Positions 37,096 through 46,637 of a DNA stretch of 64,000 nt are shown here, in pieces. The notes under the pieces were generated by a model, which ran no database searches, had not been told where the DNA came from, and saw only the letters and a program-made list of their open reading frames with translations. Source of the stretch: Spirochaetota bacterium (GTDB taxonomy: Bacteria; Spirochaetota; UBA4802; JAFGJZ01); NCBI GenBank assembly GCA_016934935.1, contig JAFGRW010000038.1:28328-92327 (forward strand). Reading direction: 5' to 3'. The position numbers were made by a program, and so were the translations under genes. How positions within the stretch are numbered: position 1 is the first letter of the stretch; each line of letters starts with the position of its first letter.

Positions 37096-37925
37096 TATCT
37101 GTTAAACTTTATATCGGGACGTGAAAAAGTACCCCCAACACTAATTCTTATCGTATTTGTCGCCGGGTTAATATAACTTGCGATCAACATACGGAATTTA
37201 TCAATTAGCCCTGAATCCTGTCGAATATCAATTATCAAATTAATCCGGGAGTTGTTAGTATTTTTATCGTCTAAGGTTATTGTTCCTGAAATGCTTCCAT
37301 TAAGATCTTCGCCGTTGAATGCTGTTTTGGAAAAAGTTGCTGTAAGGTCTTTAAATTCAATTTCACTTAATAGCTGATTTATTTTAATATCCGGTATATC
37401 AAACCCGGTTATTTTAAGACCGCTCAGGGTAAGGTTTTTCAGTGACAATCTTATATTACCGTTTGCAGGCATATAGTTCTGGCTGTTAAGCTCAAGATCT
37501 GTGGTTCCGCTAAGTGATCCGCCATATGATTTGCCATTACTTTCAAAGGTCATATTTGAAAAAGAAAAATCAGTTTTAAGGTCTTTAAAGAGCATAATCG
37601 AAAACAGGTTGGTGTTTGCATAAGATGATTTTGCCTGAATAACAGACCCGGTTTTTAATGTGATTGCGATAGAATTAGAACTTATCTTTCCAGGCAAAGA
37701 GAATTTAAAGCCGGGTAGCGAAATTGATTGTAGTTTATTCCCTTCCATACCTTTTATATATTTCAGTATCACTTTGTCGTATGGAAATGTCGCAACAGTA
37801 AAGATAACTGTTAATATAATTGTCAGAAAACAAAACCGCTTAAAACCAGTCTGAGTGGCTGCAGATTTTATAAAAGATACGACAGCAGTTTTTATTTTTT
37901 TAAGTATAACTTTTATTTTGTCCAT
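37095..37925 (-). CDS. gspN: type II secretion system protein N
   Basis: A 276-residue inner-membrane protein. One membrane helix near residues 29-46 (RFCFLTIILTVIFTVATFPY) is followed by a beta-rich periplasmic region with repeated LSGLKITG / LPGFKFSLPG-type strands, as in GspN. The family is weakly conserved, and the call leans on position directly after gspM. It may be an assembly or anchoring component rather than part of the pseudopilus. Confidence 0.75.
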   Translation of the reverse strand: MDKIKVILKKIKTAVVSFIKSAATQTGFKRFCFLTIILTVIFTVATFPYDKVILKYIKGMEGNKLQSISLPGFKFSLPGKISSNSIAITLKTGSVIQAKSSYANTNLFSIMLFKDLKTDFSFSNMTFESNGKSYGGSLSGTTDLELNSQNYMPANGNIRLSLKNLTLSGLKITGFDIPDIKINQLLSEIEFKDLTATFSKTAFNGEDLNGSISGTITLDDKNTNNSRINLIIDIRQDSGLIDKFRMLIASYINPATNTIRISVGGTFSRPDIKFNR

Positions 37926-37927
37926 TA

Positions 37928-38455
37928 TCAGTTTTTCTCATAAACATATATTTTTAGCAGCATATCATAAAGACCGCGGTCTTTTGTAACATCTTTGATA
38001 TCAAGATAGTTTATATATATCAGGTTGTTTTTTGATTCAAGATCCTGTATAAAGGCAAGACCAGACTGAATGGGTATTCCGACAAGTTTCAAATCCATAT
38101 TATAACGAGTATATTTGTTTTGAATATTTGTTGGGTTGCTACGTTTATAGGCTATCTGTGATGCCAAACCGTGATCAGACAGTAATCTGTCTATTGTCGA
38201 GAGAGCTTCACCCGATTTTTTATTCAAAAGATTATCAAAGCGGTTATTATCTCTTCTGGCTTTCTCGTATAGCGTAAAAATATGGTTTAATTCGTCAAGC
38301 TGCTCTTCGGTTGTCTTGTCACTTGCGATAGTCTCTTCGCTTATAGTTGTAAGAGGGATATAAATAAAACGGTAGAGAATTACAAATAGTAATATGATAC
38401 CAAGAAGAATAAGCATTTTTTTTTCGCGATCTGATATGGTCTTCAATGCGAGCAT
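37928..38455 (-). CDS. gspM: type II secretion system protein M
   Basis: A 175-residue bitopic protein: short cytoplasmic start, membrane helix (KMLILLGIILLFVILYRFIY), coiled coil, then a small ferredoxin-like periplasmic domain ending in LKIYVYEKN. It pairs with GspL in the inner-membrane platform. It overlaps gspL by one base. Low sequence conservation is normal in this family; gene order supports the call. Confidence 0.8.
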   Translation of the reverse strand: MLALKTISDREKKMLILLGIILLFVILYRFIYIPLTTISEETIASDKTTEEQLDELNHIFTLYEKARRDNNRFDNLLNKKSGEALSTIDRLLSDHGLASQIAYKRSNPTNIQNKYTRYNMDLKLVGIPIQSGLAFIQDLESKNNLIYINYLDIKDVTKDRGLYDMLLKIYVYEKN

Positions 38456-40065
38456 TATTTTGTTTTCCCCTTTTTAGCTGTGTTTTGCTTAAGCTTGATT
38501 TCAATTGAGAAACGTGAAATGGAACCAGTCGAAGTTGTACGGTCAATGGCAGATTCGAAAAGAGATACAGCTTTGAGTTTAGTCATAAAGTCGGATAATG
38601 TCGAGCTGGTTTCAACGGTTCCTGACATTTTTATATCTTTATCCGATATAACAAGGCTTTGTATTTCGATGTCGCTTTCTTCAGGCATTTGAGCCGAAAT
38701 AGCAGATATTAGCTCAATTGTGCTGTTTTCTTCCGGTATCAAATTGCGTATCTGATTAAGTTTATCCAACTCTTTCTTTAAAAGCCTGTTTGCCGATATG
38801 ATAGGGTCATCATCCGTGGGTTGGCTTTTAAAAAGGGTAGTATACTGTTTTTGGAGCAGATCTCTGGTTAATGCTTTTTCACGAGATGTGAAAAAAAGGT
38901 TCAATATTAATACAATGATGAGCATTATTGCCGACAGTGAAGTAAAGAATAGAGCCGGATACAGTTTCTCTATCTGGATTGATCCGAAAGAGCTGTTTTT
39001 ATGATTTTCACAAAAATTAATATAATCTGTTTTGTTTCGGTAAAGTTCGATGAGTCCGTAACAGGAACTGAATCTTGCCTGAGCAATCTGATTGGGTAAC
39101 TGCATATTTGGAAGAGAACCAACCGGAATTTCCATGGCATTAGCAAAAAAATCGGAGATTCTAGGCAACAGGGAGGCTCCGCCGGAAAGATAAATCCGTT
39201 CGAAATCGACAGAGTGATTTGCTGCTGTAAAAGCCTGAATCGTAAGCCGGATTTGATCAATTATGGATTCGAATTCAAGTATGCTAAAATCATATATCTC
39301 TTGCAGCTGCTTTTTTGTAATTTTTAGTGATTTGTAAAAATTGGAGCTGTAGTTGTTTTCAATATCAGAAAGATCCAGATGAAGATTCTCGAATTTGCCA
39401 AATGCTTCATAATAGTTTATCTTGAGTATAGATGCCATTTTTGAAATAATAGATGAACATCCGCCGGGTATCAGACGAGTAGAGGCAATTTTTTTTCCGT
39501 GTACCAGATTAACAGTTGTTTTTGAGTGACCGATATCTATCTGCAAAAAAGAGTCAAACTGCAAAGTCTCTGGTAATAGAGATTCAAAAAGACTGTTTGA
39601 TTCTATTCCTATGTAATGCGGTGTGATGCCTGTAGTCCCGATTACATCTTTAAACTGATTAAGGTGCTCCTTTTGAATAGCGGCAGCAATTATCTTGCCC
39701 TCTTCAGTGCCCTCGTTAGCGAGCTGGAAAGATATATCAATATCATCAAGATCGTAAGGAAGAGTCTCTTCGGCCTCCATTGGCAGTATTTCCGAGATCT
39801 TTGATTTCTCGGAAAACGGGAAAGAAAAGTTCCTTAAAATAACCGATTTTAAAGGAATATTTGTAATTAGCAAATAATCATTATCAGTAAATTCACTCAT
39901 CAGGTCTGTAAGGGCCTCTTCTATTTCGGCCTGTTGATCGGCAGATTCGGGATTGATCATCCTGTGAGAAAAATGAAGAATCTCGTTTGATTTAAAGCCC
40001 CTTTTGGCAGATAGTGCCTTGATAGAAGATGTTCCTATATCTATAGCCAATAATTTTTCAAACAA
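38455..40065 (-). CDS. gspL: type II secretion system protein L (PilM-like ATPase fold plus periplasmic domain)
   Basis: About 536 residues. The N-terminal part has an actin-like fold with LLAIDIGTSSIKALSA, QIDIGHSKTTVNLV and IYLSGGASLLP, which recall PilM and GspL. A membrane helix lies near residue 365 (ALFFTSLSAIMLIIVLILNL), followed by a coiled coil and a PilN/GspL-like periplasmic domain. It docks the GspE ATPase to the membrane. I prefer a TTG start at 40065 because GAGGTG sits just before it. A promoter in the 115-base gap behind gspK suggests separate expression of L-M-N-ispH. Confidence 0.82.
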   Translation of the reverse strand: MFEKLLAIDIGTSSIKALSAKRGFKSNEILHFSHRMINPESADQQAEIEEALTDLMSEFTDNDYLLITNIPLKSVILRNFSFPFSEKSKISEILPMEAEETLPYDLDDIDISFQLANEGTEEGKIIAAAIQKEHLNQFKDVIGTTGITPHYIGIESNSLFESLLPETLQFDSFLQIDIGHSKTTVNLVHGKKIASTRLIPGGCSSIISKMASILKINYYEAFGKFENLHLDLSDIENNYSSNFYKSLKITKKQLQEIYDFSILEFESIIDQIRLTIQAFTAANHSVDFERIYLSGGASLLPRISDFFANAMEIPVGSLPNMQLPNQIAQARFSSCYGLIELYRNKTDYINFCENHKNSSFGSIQIEKLYPALFFTSLSAIMLIIVLILNLFFTSREKALTRDLLQKQYTTLFKSQPTDDDPIISANRLLKKELDKLNQIRNLIPEENSTIELISAISAQMPEESDIEIQSLVISDKDIKMSGTVETSSTLSDFMTKLKAVSLFESAIDRTTSTGSISRFSIEIKLKQNTAKKGKTK

Positions 40066-40088
40066 AATGCACCTCAAGTATCGGTTTT

Positions 40089-40117
40089 ATATTAAATGGT
40101 TGTTCCCAATTTGTAAA
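40089..40117 (-). promoter_or_regulatory. putative internal promoter for gspLMN-ispH
   Basis: Minus strand TTTACA (40117-40112), 17-base spacer, TAATAT (40094-40089), 23 bases before the preferred gspL start. Confidence 0.45.
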
Positions 40118-40192
40118 CACTTTGATCCAACATCGTTTCCCATTCAGAAGTACTCATGACCGGCCCGTTGTAAAGTAATTTTTAATCTAGTT

Positions 40193-41431
40193 TCAATGCA
40201 AAGCATAATAGCTGTAGTACTTGAGAGACCTGTCATAAATTGCTGTTATTGTTACTTTATGACGATTCACATAGGCATGAACAGTTATTCTGAAAAGATT
40301 AGAGTTAACTGTAAGGCAGTTACGTCGTATCAGATCATCACGAATAAATTCCTTAACATCATCAACTTTTTTAAAAGGATTAATGCGTCTTCGTAAAATT
40401 ATCTGCTTTGCGTCGTTATCGGTCATATCGGGGGCTATCGAACGAAGAACACGGTACGGTGCGGTATTTATATTTATCTTGTTAACCTGACTGTTAAATA
40501 ACTTGGGGTCACCGTTGACCCTTAGATACTTGTCAAGTCTACGTGAACTTTCCGGGCCTATCGGGATATCCTCTTCCTCAGATTCACCCGACTCTTCCTC
40601 CTCTGCCGTCTCTTCTGCATCATCAGAGACCGACTCCATAATGGATAGTACATCAAGTGACATTATTTCATCATTTGATTCTACAAGCATGCCTTCTTCC
40701 TTCTCCTGAGCCATATTGCCACCGCTAAAACCATAGTATATAGCCGGTGAAAAATAGCGTACCAGCAACAGTCTGTCTATACTTTCAAGAGGAGCGTTTG
40801 CGGCCGAATAGGGCGTCTGCAGGGTAGAGTAGTGATCATAGGTTTCGGCTCCATTGCCTGTACGACTGTTGTCGCGGTCGACCCAATCAGCAACAGCATC
40901 AGCATAGTCCATTGGAAAACCCATATTCATAAAAAAACGGTTAATTATGTTAAAGAAGGTTGTTTGTGGAACGTATTCTGTCGCGATAGCGCTCAGGTTT
41001 ATTTTAGACTGCTCATCTTCAATAATAATTTTAACAGTAGCGTTCGCCAGTTCAAATTCCGGGAAATCAAATGCCCAGATATCACCAAACGTATCGATAT
41101 TTTTATCTTTGTTTTTTACTGGTATCATGGGGGGAATCACACCCTTTTGGTCAATATCAAGAATAATATGTGCGATATTCAGGGCTGCCTGTGCTGCTGC
41201 TTCGGCCTGCGCCTCATTTTTGAATTTAATCATATAGTTTATATTATTTTGAGCACTCACAAGAAAATCGGTTGATACGGATATCAGCAGCGTACTGACG
41301 ATCAGAACAATAATAAGTACAAAACCACTGTTCTCTTTTTTGCTGCCGAACAAGCCGTGCTTTTCCAGTTTGGCGGCTCTTTGGCGATATTTCTGTCTTA
41401 TCTGACTAATATGTTTTTTTATATTTATCAT
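40193..41431 (-). CDS. gspK: type II secretion system minor pseudopilin K
   Basis: About 412 residues. A prepilin segment NSGFVLIIVLIVSTLL lacks Glu at +5, as is normal for GspK, the tip pseudopilin. The large globular region includes the SAM-like helical domain (DYADAVADWVDRD) and the INTAPYRVLRSIAP segment found in this family. An acidic low-complexity insert (EETAEEEESGESEEEDIP) near residue 285 is unusual. It starts one base after the stop of gspJ; the ATG at 41431 fits better than the open frame from 41476. Confidence 0.9.
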   Translation of the reverse strand: MINIKKHISQIRQKYRQRAAKLEKHGLFGSKKENSGFVLIIVLIVSTLLISVSTDFLVSAQNNINYMIKFKNEAQAEAAAQAALNIAHIILDIDQKGVIPPMIPVKNKDKNIDTFGDIWAFDFPEFELANATVKIIIEDEQSKINLSAIATEYVPQTTFFNIINRFFMNMGFPMDYADAVADWVDRDNSRTGNGAETYDHYSTLQTPYSAANAPLESIDRLLLVRYFSPAIYYGFSGGNMAQEKEEGMLVESNDEIMSLDVLSIMESVSDDAEETAEEEESGESEEEDIPIGPESSRRLDKYLRVNGDPKLFNSQVNKININTAPYRVLRSIAPDMTDNDAKQIILRRRINPFKKVDDVKEFIRDDLIRRNCLTVNSNLFRITVHAYVNRHKVTITAIYDRSLKYYSYYALH

Positions 41432-41432
41432 T

Positions 41433-42107
41433 CTACTGGTACCTGTTAAGCAATGATGTAAACGTAAAGATCTCATCCTGTCCCCTGTAGTTCCGCAGGG
41501 TAAGAGTCACCCTTATTCCGAAAGGAAAGCGGTTGCGGTCTCTGCTGTCCCAATTTTGAGACCAGTCATTAATCTTGTCTTCGGTGTACTCTATTCTCAT
41601 ATCGATTACATTTTCAAGCAGTATCGAGTCAATACCCTGTGGCTTATTTTCATCATCTTTGTTGTACTCGATGGATTCTTTACGCATAAGAAAAAACATA
41701 TCAGGATAAGATGGATCAGGTTTAAGAAAGTATGATATCTCTTTAATATCAGAGTTAAAAGCAGGTTCAGAATAGCTGCCTGCAACATAGATCTCGGATT
41801 TTACAACGGTTACCATGTTGATTCTTCCCATATAGGGCGGGTAGGGGTTATTTTCACCGACTAAAAAAAGTTCTTTGTTGTATCTGTCTTGCAAGGTACA
41901 GCTTAAGTCTCTGTCCATTCGGCGTATTGCCATATTTGTATTCTCATAAAAATCGGCAATTCCGGACATATCATGAATTGCGAACATAATGGTGCGGTTT
42001 GCGCCATATATCATCATCATGACTATACTGGATATAGTCACCGCAACAAGCAATTCAAGTAAGGTGAATCCTTCATTCGATTTAAGCCGTTTAATAAATT
42101 TTTTCAT
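41433..42107 (-). CDS. gspJ: type II secretion system minor pseudopilin J
   Basis: A 224-residue pseudopilin with cleavage site NEG|FTLLELLVAVTISSIV, Glu at +5, and a globular domain of beta strands (ISYFLKPDPS, NVIDMRIEY). It forms the tip complex with GspI and GspK. Its start overlaps the stop of gspI by four bases (ATGA). Confidence 0.88.
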   Translation of the reverse strand: MKKFIKRLKSNEGFTLLELLVAVTISSIVMMMIYGANRTIMFAIHDMSGIADFYENTNMAIRRMDRDLSCTLQDRYNKELFLVGENNPYPPYMGRINMVTVVKSEIYVAGSYSEPAFNSDIKEISYFLKPDPSYPDMFFLMRKESIEYNKDDENKPQGIDSILLENVIDMRIEYTEDKINDWSQNWDSRDRNRFPFGIRVTLTLRNYRGQDEIFTFTSLLNRYQ

Positions 42108-42502
42108 AATGGATAAATGTATTCGATAGAGTAGGACCGTTCAGCACTATTTTCCATCCAGAAAACCGTTACTACTGCGATATTAGCTGGTATGGGTCCC
42201 AGAAGTTCATGTTCAAATTTTTCAATACTTATTTCGTAGGTAAAACCGGGATATTCCGGTACTTCGGATCCCGCAATAACATTGTTTTGCATTTTTTGAA
42301 TCTTAAGTTCATTAAGTTTTGATCTGGCGATAACAATAGCCTTAGTCAGATTTTTATTTTGAGAGATTGCCATAGAGCCCGTGGATATCCCCTTGTAAAG
42401 GGGAAGGACCACCAGGCTGAGAACTGTTACGGCAATAAGTATCTCTATCAGGGCAAAACCGGGTTTATTAAAAACCGGATTTCCACATTGATTCGAAGTC
42501 AA
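42104..42502 (-). CDS. gspI: type II secretion system minor pseudopilin I
   Basis: A 132-residue pseudopilin: KPG|FALIEILIAVTVLSLVVLP with Glu at +5, then short helix and strands (ARSKLNELKIQ, FWMENSAERSYSI). Length is typical. Its start lies 35 bases inside gspH, an unusually long overlap for this locus; no later start in frame would keep the prepilin leader. Confidence 0.87.
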   Translation of the reverse strand: MTSNQCGNPVFNKPGFALIEILIAVTVLSLVVLPLYKGISTGSMAISQNKNLTKAIVIARSKLNELKIQKMQNNVIAGSEVPEYPGFTYEISIEKFEHELLGPIPANIAVVTVFWMENSAERSYSIEYIYPL

Positions 42503-43067
42503 TATGCCCCTCCTTTGTATAAGGATATTTCATCAGTTTGGAGATTATTATAGAATAACGTTCGGTATCGTTGAGAGTAACATGGATTATAGCGTTTTTA
42601 GAAAAGCCGTCCGGATAAAACGGAATAAGAGCCGTACCGGATGAGATGTCGCTTCCATCATCAAGCAGAACACGGTTAATCATAAACCCGGAAGAAAACT
42701 GTCTCGGTTTAAGCATCTTATTTTGCGAGTCAATCAACAGGCCTTCGGGTGACACATTAACCACTGATATTCCGTTTGATCTTTCGAGAATCTCCTTGTT
42801 TTGGTCGTCAAACTCGGTTACGGAAGTAAAATAGAGGTGTACCGCAAGAAAATTGATTCTATTATTGATAAAAGCATCATCAAAGGTTTTCACGACCATG
42901 GAAGAGACAAGCGACAGATTTTTCTGTGAATTGTCAAAAATGCTGGATACCCTCGGTACAATCACTATTGAAACGATAGAGAGCAGGGCGATAACAATCA
43001 GGATCTCTATGAGAGAGAAACCCTGATTGCTCTGCTTCCGGTTATTCCCAGCTGGTAATATCCGCAT
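42468..43067 (-). CDS. gspH: type II secretion system minor pseudopilin H
   Basis: A 199-residue pseudopilin: NQG|FSLIEILIVIALLSIVSIV with Glu at +5, then a beta-rich domain (GISVVNVSPEGLLIDSQN). It sits between the major pseudopilin gspG and gspI, the expected place for GspH. Its start overlaps gspG by 26 bases. Confidence 0.85.
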   Translation of the reverse strand: MRILPAGNNRKQSNQGFSLIEILIVIALLSIVSIVIVPRVSSIFDNSQKNLSLVSSMVVKTFDDAFINNRINFLAVHLYFTSVTEFDDQNKEILERSNGISVVNVSPEGLLIDSQNKMLKPRQFSSGFMINRVLLDDGSDISSGTALIPFYPDGFSKNAIIHVTLNDTERYSIIISKLMKYPYTKEGHIDFESMWKSGF

Positions 43068-43521
43068 TTACTCCTTCTCCGCCTTCCTGATTATCTGCGC
43101 CAAGACAGATGATCTCGTAAGGTCGTCCCTCTTCTCCGGGAGATACGTATATAAAATCATTTTTCCATGGATCTTTGGGTACAGAGCTTGACTGGATATA
43201 GCCTCCAGTCTTGTAGTTATTGGGTACCGGCTCCGATGTCGGAGCTTCGATTAATGCCGCGAGCCCCTGATCGGTTGTAGGGTAGGTTCCATTATCCATC
43301 ATGTAGAGGTTCAGTGATAGTTCAAGAGATTTTATCATCTCATTAGCCTTGGATACCTTGGCTTTATCCGGCATATCCATAAACTGGGGAACTATGGCGA
43401 TTGCAAGAATACTCATTATTGTAACCGCGATCATTATTTCAAGAAGCGAGAAACCGTCTCGAGCCTTTAGCTTCTTGATTACTGTTGATATGTGTTTAAA
43501 CAATTTTTTCAGTATAAGCAT
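43042..43521 (-). CDS. gspG: type II secretion system major pseudopilin G
   Basis: A 159-residue major pseudopilin. Leader of 23 residues, then FSLLEIMIAVTIMSILAI with Glu at +5. The C-terminal GspG signature is clear: DPWKNDFIYVSPGEEG and LGADNQEGGEGVNADITSW, with the calcium-site aspartates. AAGGAG precedes the ATG. A terminator-like hairpin separates it from gspF upstream, so its high expression may come from a separate start. Confidence 0.95.
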   Translation of the reverse strand: MLILKKLFKHISTVIKKLKARDGFSLLEIMIAVTIMSILAIAIVPQFMDMPDKAKVSKANEMIKSLELSLNLYMMDNGTYPTTDQGLAALIEAPTSEPVPNNYKTGGYIQSSSVPKDPWKNDFIYVSPGEEGRPYEIICLGADNQEGGEGVNADITSWE

Positions 43522-43592
43522 GATAATCTCCTTTTTTAGGGAACTTTGAAAAATAACTTTTTTCAGAATGGATTCGACTATTTATAAAATAT

Positions 43593-43631
43593 AAAAACGC
43601 TACCGGATAAGAAACATGTTATAGCGTTTTT
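43593..43631. terminator. terminator-like hairpin between gspF and gspG
   Basis: AAAAACGCTA (43593-43602) and TAGCGTTTTT (43622-43631), 10 bp perfect, 19-base loop, with T-rich sequence following on either strand. On the transcribed minus strand it would partly end messages from gspC-F before gspG. Confidence 0.6.
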
Positions 43632-43680
43632 GTTCCATTTTTTTTAAAAAATTTTTATCTGCACAAAAATAATATGCGGT

Positions 43681-44934
43681 TTACTGCACAATCAGATTCA
43701 TCTGGAAAATTGGTAAAATAACCGATAATACTATACCGCCAACCGCGATTCCCATAAATACTATAATAAGAGGTTCTATCATATTAGTCAAACTTGTTAT
43801 TGTAAGGTCAACCTCTGTTTCGTAAACCTCTCCAATTTTAACCAGCATCGTATCAAGTTTGTCACTGGCTTCCCCTGCGTTAATCATTCCCAATACCATT
43901 TTGGGAAGAAAATCTGCAGCTGCAAGCGCTTTTGAAACCGGTGTTCCTTCTCGTATTTTGAATGCTGCCTCATTGATTTTTTTCTCAATAATGGAGTTAC
44001 CCACAATTTTCTCTACTATTTCGAATGATTTTAAAATATCAACATTGTTGCTCAGCATTATGCCCATGTTCTGAGTAAACCTGTAAACGATCATCTTGTT
44101 GTACAAAATTTTAAAAATAGGAATGTTCATTTTCAGTTCATCAAATTTATGCCGGCCTTTTTCGGTGTGCACATAGCGGTACAGAAAAAAAATACCCGCG
44201 CCAATTGATAAGAGTACCAGAGGAAGAAAGGCCGACAGAAACGAGCTTATTCCCATGATGATCTGTGTAGGCAGAGGAAGGTCGTGTCCCATATCCTCGA
44301 ACATCTCGGCAAGAGAAGGAACGATAACTACCAGGAGAAAAATCACTATACATGTGGAAAAAAATATCATGAATCCGGGATACCAGAGTGCCGATTGAAC
44401 CTTGCTTTTCAGTGTAGCATTTTTCTCTTCAATATCGGCCAGACGTTCAATTACCTCGTCAAGGGATCCCAGGTTTTCACCGACACGAACCATATTGATA
44501 TACATGTTCGAGAAGACACCCCTGTGTTTCGCGAGACAGTTAGACAGCGCTGCCCCGTTTTCGAGATTCTCTTTTACATCGGCAATTACTATCTTGAAAT
44601 ATTGGTGATCGGTCTGATCCATAATGTCTGCTATTGCACGCAAAAGCGGCATGCCAGCTGATAGTAGTGTTGCAAGTTGGCGAGAAAAAATTCCAACTTG
44701 CTTTGATGCCATTTTTCGTGCTATGATACCACTTGCGGAATGAAGAAATCTGGAAATAGAGGAGTTAGAGTTTTTCTGTTCAATTGTGGCTTCGTTTGAT
44801 GATTTAGGGCCGATTTTTGATACATAAAGACCCTCCTGCTTAAGCATTAGCTTGGCTTTTGTTTCACTTGTCGCGTCGACGATGCCTGAGAGTCTTTCTC
44901 CCTTGCGATTAAGGGCTTCGTACTGGTATATCAT
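43681..44934 (-). CDS. gspF: type II secretion system inner membrane protein F
   Basis: A 417-residue platform protein. Start MIYQYEALNRKGERLSGIVDA is typical. Two GspF repeats each carry a cytoplasmic helical bundle (FSRQLATLLSAGMPLLRAI and FTQNMGIMLSNNVDILKSF) and three membrane spans follow overall. It overlaps gspE by four bases. Confidence 0.95.
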   Translation of the reverse strand: MIYQYEALNRKGERLSGIVDATSETKAKLMLKQEGLYVSKIGPKSSNEATIEQKNSNSSISRFLHSASGIIARKMASKQVGIFSRQLATLLSAGMPLLRAIADIMDQTDHQYFKIVIADVKENLENGAALSNCLAKHRGVFSNMYINMVRVGENLGSLDEVIERLADIEEKNATLKSKVQSALWYPGFMIFFSTCIVIFLLVVIVPSLAEMFEDMGHDLPLPTQIIMGISSFLSAFLPLVLLSIGAGIFFLYRYVHTEKGRHKFDELKMNIPIFKILYNKMIVYRFTQNMGIMLSNNVDILKSFEIVEKIVGNSIIEKKINEAAFKIREGTPVSKALAAADFLPKMVLGMINAGEASDKLDTMLVKIGEVYETEVDLTITSLTNMIEPLIIVFMGIAVGGIVLSVILPIFQMNLIVQ

Positions 44935-46637
44935 GTGTTGCTAACCCTTAAGACCTCTTCAATAGTAGTTGTGCCGTCAATAACCTTTGATAATCCGTCC
45001 AGGTAAAGGGTTTGCATGCCCTCTTTAACAGCCTGTTCTTTTATTGTCCCGGCGTCAGCATTAGATACAATAAGTTTTTTAATGGCATTGGATACTACTA
45101 ACAGCTCGTATATGCCGGTTCGTCCGCTGTAGCCTGTACCAAGGCATTTATCACAGCCTTTGCCATGGAAAAGTTTGCCATTTTTAAGGCTTGAAACTTT
45201 GATTTTCAGCTCAGCGAGTTCTTTTGCTGTTGGTTTATAGGCTGTTTTGCATTCGGGGCATATACGTCTGATAAGGCGCTGCGCAAGAAAAGCGTTAACT
45301 GATGATGATATTAGAAATGGTTCGATGCCCATATCTACGAGTCGTGTTACAGCCGATGCGGCGTCGTTTGTGTGTATGGTCGAAAATACTCTGTGGCCTG
45401 TAAGAGCTGACTGGATCGCAATTTCGGCAGTTTCTATATCACGAATCTCACCCACCATTATGATATCCGGATCCTGACGCAGTATGGAGCGAAGCCCTGA
45501 TGCAAAGGTTAAACCGATTTTAGAGTTCACCTGCATTTGGCCTACGCCTTGAAGCTGATACTCTATTGGATCTTCTACTGTCAGAATGTTAACGTCTATA
45601 TTATTGAGTCTGGTTAATGCACTATAAAGCGTTGTGGATTTACCACTTCCTGTCGGACCGGTTACCAAAATTACTCCATGGGGCTTATCGAGTGATTTCT
45701 TGAATTTTTGCAACATATCACTGGAAAATCCGATTGTCTCAAGGTCAAAGCTCATATCAGATTTATTAAGAAGGCGCATTACAACACGCTCACCATAGTG
45801 CGTGGGGAAAATCGAAACACGGATATCAATATCCTTCTTGCCTATCTTAAGCTGAATTCGGCCATCCTGGGGAAGACGATTTTCGGCGATGTTAAGGTTA
45901 GACATTATTTTTATACGCGAAATTATCGCGCTCTGCAGCTTTTTCGGCGGTTCATGCATCTTGTACAGAATGCCATCAATGCGATAGCGGACAATTAGTG
46001 TCTTCTCGTAAGGCTCTATATGTATATCACTGGCCCGTTCCTGTACAGCTTCGGTGATCGCCTTGTTAACAAAACGTATTATTGGCGCTTCATTGGCCAT
46101 ATCGAGGATGTCTTCTGTTTCGCTGAAGGCACCACCGCCAAGCATATCGAAATCAGAATCCTTGAGTTCGTTAAACATCTCGGAGGTGTTTTCGTCTGAT
46201 TGTGCTCCAAAGTGGTTGATTATTATTCGTTCAATCTCTTCAGGGCGACAGACTACCGGAGAAACAGTATATTCAGGGAAGAGGGTGGCCATATCATCAA
46301 TTGGCTGAAAGTTTAAGGGATCCGAGGTGGCAACATTCAGCTGCTTTTTCTTCACATAATAGGGCGCTATTTTGTTACGCTTCAGATTTGCTATGGGAAC
46401 CTTTTCGAGAATTCCCTGTTTATCATGAAATTCCGGTTTCGCATCATAGGGAATTCCGTACTGTTCTGAAAGGGCGCTGTATAAAGCTTCATCAGTAATT
46501 ACGCCTCTTTTTAACAGAATTTCTCCGAGGCGTATATTCTGTGTGATCTGAACCTCAAGAGCTGATTTTAGCTCCTGTTCAGAAATCTGGCTGCTGGCAA
46601 CCAGTATTTCGCCAATTTTTTTCTTTGATCTTATCAT
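44931..46637 (-). CDS. gspE: type II secretion system ATPase E
   Basis: A 568-residue hexameric ATPase. The N-terminal MshEN-like domain (IGEILVASSQISEQELKSAL) is followed by Walker A GPTGSGKST, the Asp box, GEIRDIETAEIAIQSALTGH and a C-terminal tetracysteine zinc module (CPEC ... CDKC). It powers pseudopilus assembly through GspL and GspF. It starts directly after the gspD stop. Confidence 0.96.
   Translation of the reverse strand: MIRSKKKIGEILVASSQISEQELKSALEVQITQNIRLGEILLKRGVITDEALYSALSEQYGIPYDAKPEFHDKQGILEKVPIANLKRNKIAPYYVKKKQLNVATSDPLNFQPIDDMATLFPEYTVSPVVCRPEEIERIIINHFGAQSDENTSEMFNELKDSDFDMLGGGAFSETEDILDMANEAPIIRFVNKAITEAVQERASDIHIEPYEKTLIVRYRIDGILYKMHEPPKKLQSAIISRIKIMSNLNIAENRLPQDGRIQLKIGKKDIDIRVSIFPTHYGERVVMRLLNKSDMSFDLETIGFSSDMLQKFKKSLDKPHGVILVTGPTGSGKSTTLYSALTRLNNIDVNILTVEDPIEYQLQGVGQMQVNSKIGLTFASGLRSILRQDPDIIMVGEIRDIETAEIAIQSALTGHRVFSTIHTNDAASAVTRLVDMGIEPFLISSSVNAFLAQRLIRRICPECKTAYKPTAKELAELKIKVSSLKNGKLFHGKGCDKCLGTGYSGRTGIYELLVVSNAIKKLIVSNADAGTIKEQAVKEGMQTLYLDGLSKVIDGTTTIEEVLRVSNT

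Noticed and set aside
40092..40157. 22-codon minus-strand ORF (MSTSEWETML...) between gspK and gspL
   Set aside because: Too short to judge, no convincing ribosome site, and it overlaps the proposed gspL promoter; probably chance.
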